Part shown: piece after piece, positions 63,510 to 64,000 of the stretch
How the letters are laid out: the number at the start of each line of letters is the position of its first letter
Position numbering within the stretch: position 1 is the first letter of the stretch
Notes under the pieces: model-generated
Told to the model about the DNA's origin: nothing
The model's database searches: none
What the model saw: only the letters and a program-made list of their open reading frames with translations
Made by a program: the position numbers and the translations under genes
Assembly: GCF_003217775.1 (NCBI RefSeq)
Contig: NZ_QJVJ01000003.1
Span: forward strand, 124,001 to 188,000
Origin: Paenibacillus flagellatus
GTDB lineage: Bacteria; Bacillota; Bacilli; Paenibacillales; NBRC-103111
Direction: 5' to 3'
Length of the DNA stretch: 64,000 bases

Positions 63510-64000
63510 TCAGCGGGCAACCGTTTTGAAATAGCGGTAGATGCGGTCCAGCTTCGCCGCATGCTTGCCTTTCTCCGGGCTCTCCATGTAGCCGAATTCG
63601 AAAAATTTGACGTTCGTCATCCCCACGTACCGAAACAAAGCTCTCTTCATTAACACCCTGTGCGCGTTATTCAACCAGAACAGCGGATACAGCGTCGGTC
63701 CCATCATCGTCGAAAGGCAGACGACCGACTTCCCCTTTAAGAGTCCTTCCGGAAACAGGCCGCCCTTGTCTCGGTAGGCGAATCCGGAGGCGAACATTTG
63801 GTCGATATACCCCAATAGCATGGCTGGAGGCCGTCCCCACCAGATCGGATAGATGAAAACGATCTTCTCCGCCCATAGCAGCTGCTCGCGATACTTGGCC
63901 AGACGCGGGTCGGCGTGCATATCTCTTCTGCGCTTGTGCTCGTTGAATACGAGCACCGGGTCGAACCCCTCTTCATACAAATCCAACACCTGAATCTCCG
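63510..64000 (-). CDS. NAD(P)H-dependent oxidoreductase, flavodoxin-like fold (5' end outside window)
   Basis: The frame is open to the right edge, so the N-terminal FMN loop is missing. Visible parts match the YwrO/KefF/MdaB quinone reductase group: EKIVFIYPIWWGRPPAMLLG, FASGFAYRDKGG and LLKGKSVVCLSTMMGP. Such FMN proteins reduce quinones and nitro compounds with NAD(P)H. Ends 20 bases before the next intergenic region. Confidence 0.87.
   Translation of the reverse strand, partial: EIQVLDLYEEGFDPVLVFNEHKRRRDMHADPRLAKYREQLLWAEKIVFIYPIWWGRPPAMLLGYIDQMFASGFAYRDKGGLFPEGLLKGKSVVCLSTMMGPTLYPLFWLNNAHRVLMKRALFRYVGMTNVKFFEFGYMESPEKGKHAAKLDRIYRYFKTVAR

Overview
The window looks like chromosomal DNA from a spore-forming, moderately GC-rich member of the Paenibacillaceae (Paenibacillus or Cohnella type). 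The evidence is indirect but consistent. There are two loci with YesM/YesN-type two-component systems next to LplA/LplB/YtcP-type lipoprotein and permease genes. Many genes carry strong GGAGG ribosome binding sites, GTG/TTG starts are common, and rho-independent terminators are abundant. No rRNA, tRNA or CRISPR array was recognised. The gene cut by the left edge is an ankyrin-repeat protein and the gene cut by the right edge is a flavodoxin-fold NAD(P)H oxidoreductase.

Layout. 0-7 kb: ankyrin protein, GlxA/DJ-1-like protein, a DUF2306 membrane protein divergent from a TetR regulator with a near-perfect operator, a stalk-domain lipoprotein, and a MerR-NmrA oxidoreductase operon. 7-11.2 kb is a decaying region: remnants of a VOC protein, nadC, an HD hydrolase, a second NIPSNAP gene and an MFS transporter lie around the intact nadB and one intact NIPSNAP gene. 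11.2-18.1 kb: a large XRE-STAND-TPR regulator, a cytochrome P450 split by a 1,258-bp IS3-family element (IS150 type; target duplication visible and reading frame restorable), a 44-residue peptide gene coupled to the P450 stop codon, and a frameshifted GNAT-like gene.

18-42 kb holds several resistance-type genes. These are a Cfr-type 23S rRNA A2503 methyltransferase with a possible upstream leader ORF, a rifamycin phosphotransferase (rph) whose leader is crossed by a possible antisense small RNA, a short UvrA-like ABC protein and a MacB-type ABC exporter under a TetR repressor. Mixed with them are a secreted metallophosphoesterase with two discoidin domains, small DUF5946/DUF5662 genes, and a first nutrient-uptake locus (histidine kinase, AraC-type response regulator, two permeases, solute-binding lipoprotein, M14 carboxypeptidase). 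Both promoters of that locus share a direct repeat with 23-bp spacing.

43-57 kb: a DHH phosphoesterase, then a carbohydrate-use locus read on the minus strand. It contains a response regulator and kinase, a solute-binding lipoprotein, two permeases, a large secreted clan-A glycoside hydrolase, an SDR dehydrogenase and an enolase-superfamily sugar-acid dehydratase. A divergent cache-domain sensor without a kinase lies beside it. 57-64 kb: a DUF2975-XRE-BcrA/BcrB-type ABC operon, a DUF817 membrane protein, a small membrane protein, shikimate kinase-like, NUDIX and DUF1835 genes, and the partial oxidoreductase.

Functions are assigned by reading protein motifs without any database search, so family names are firm only where diagnostic residues are cited.
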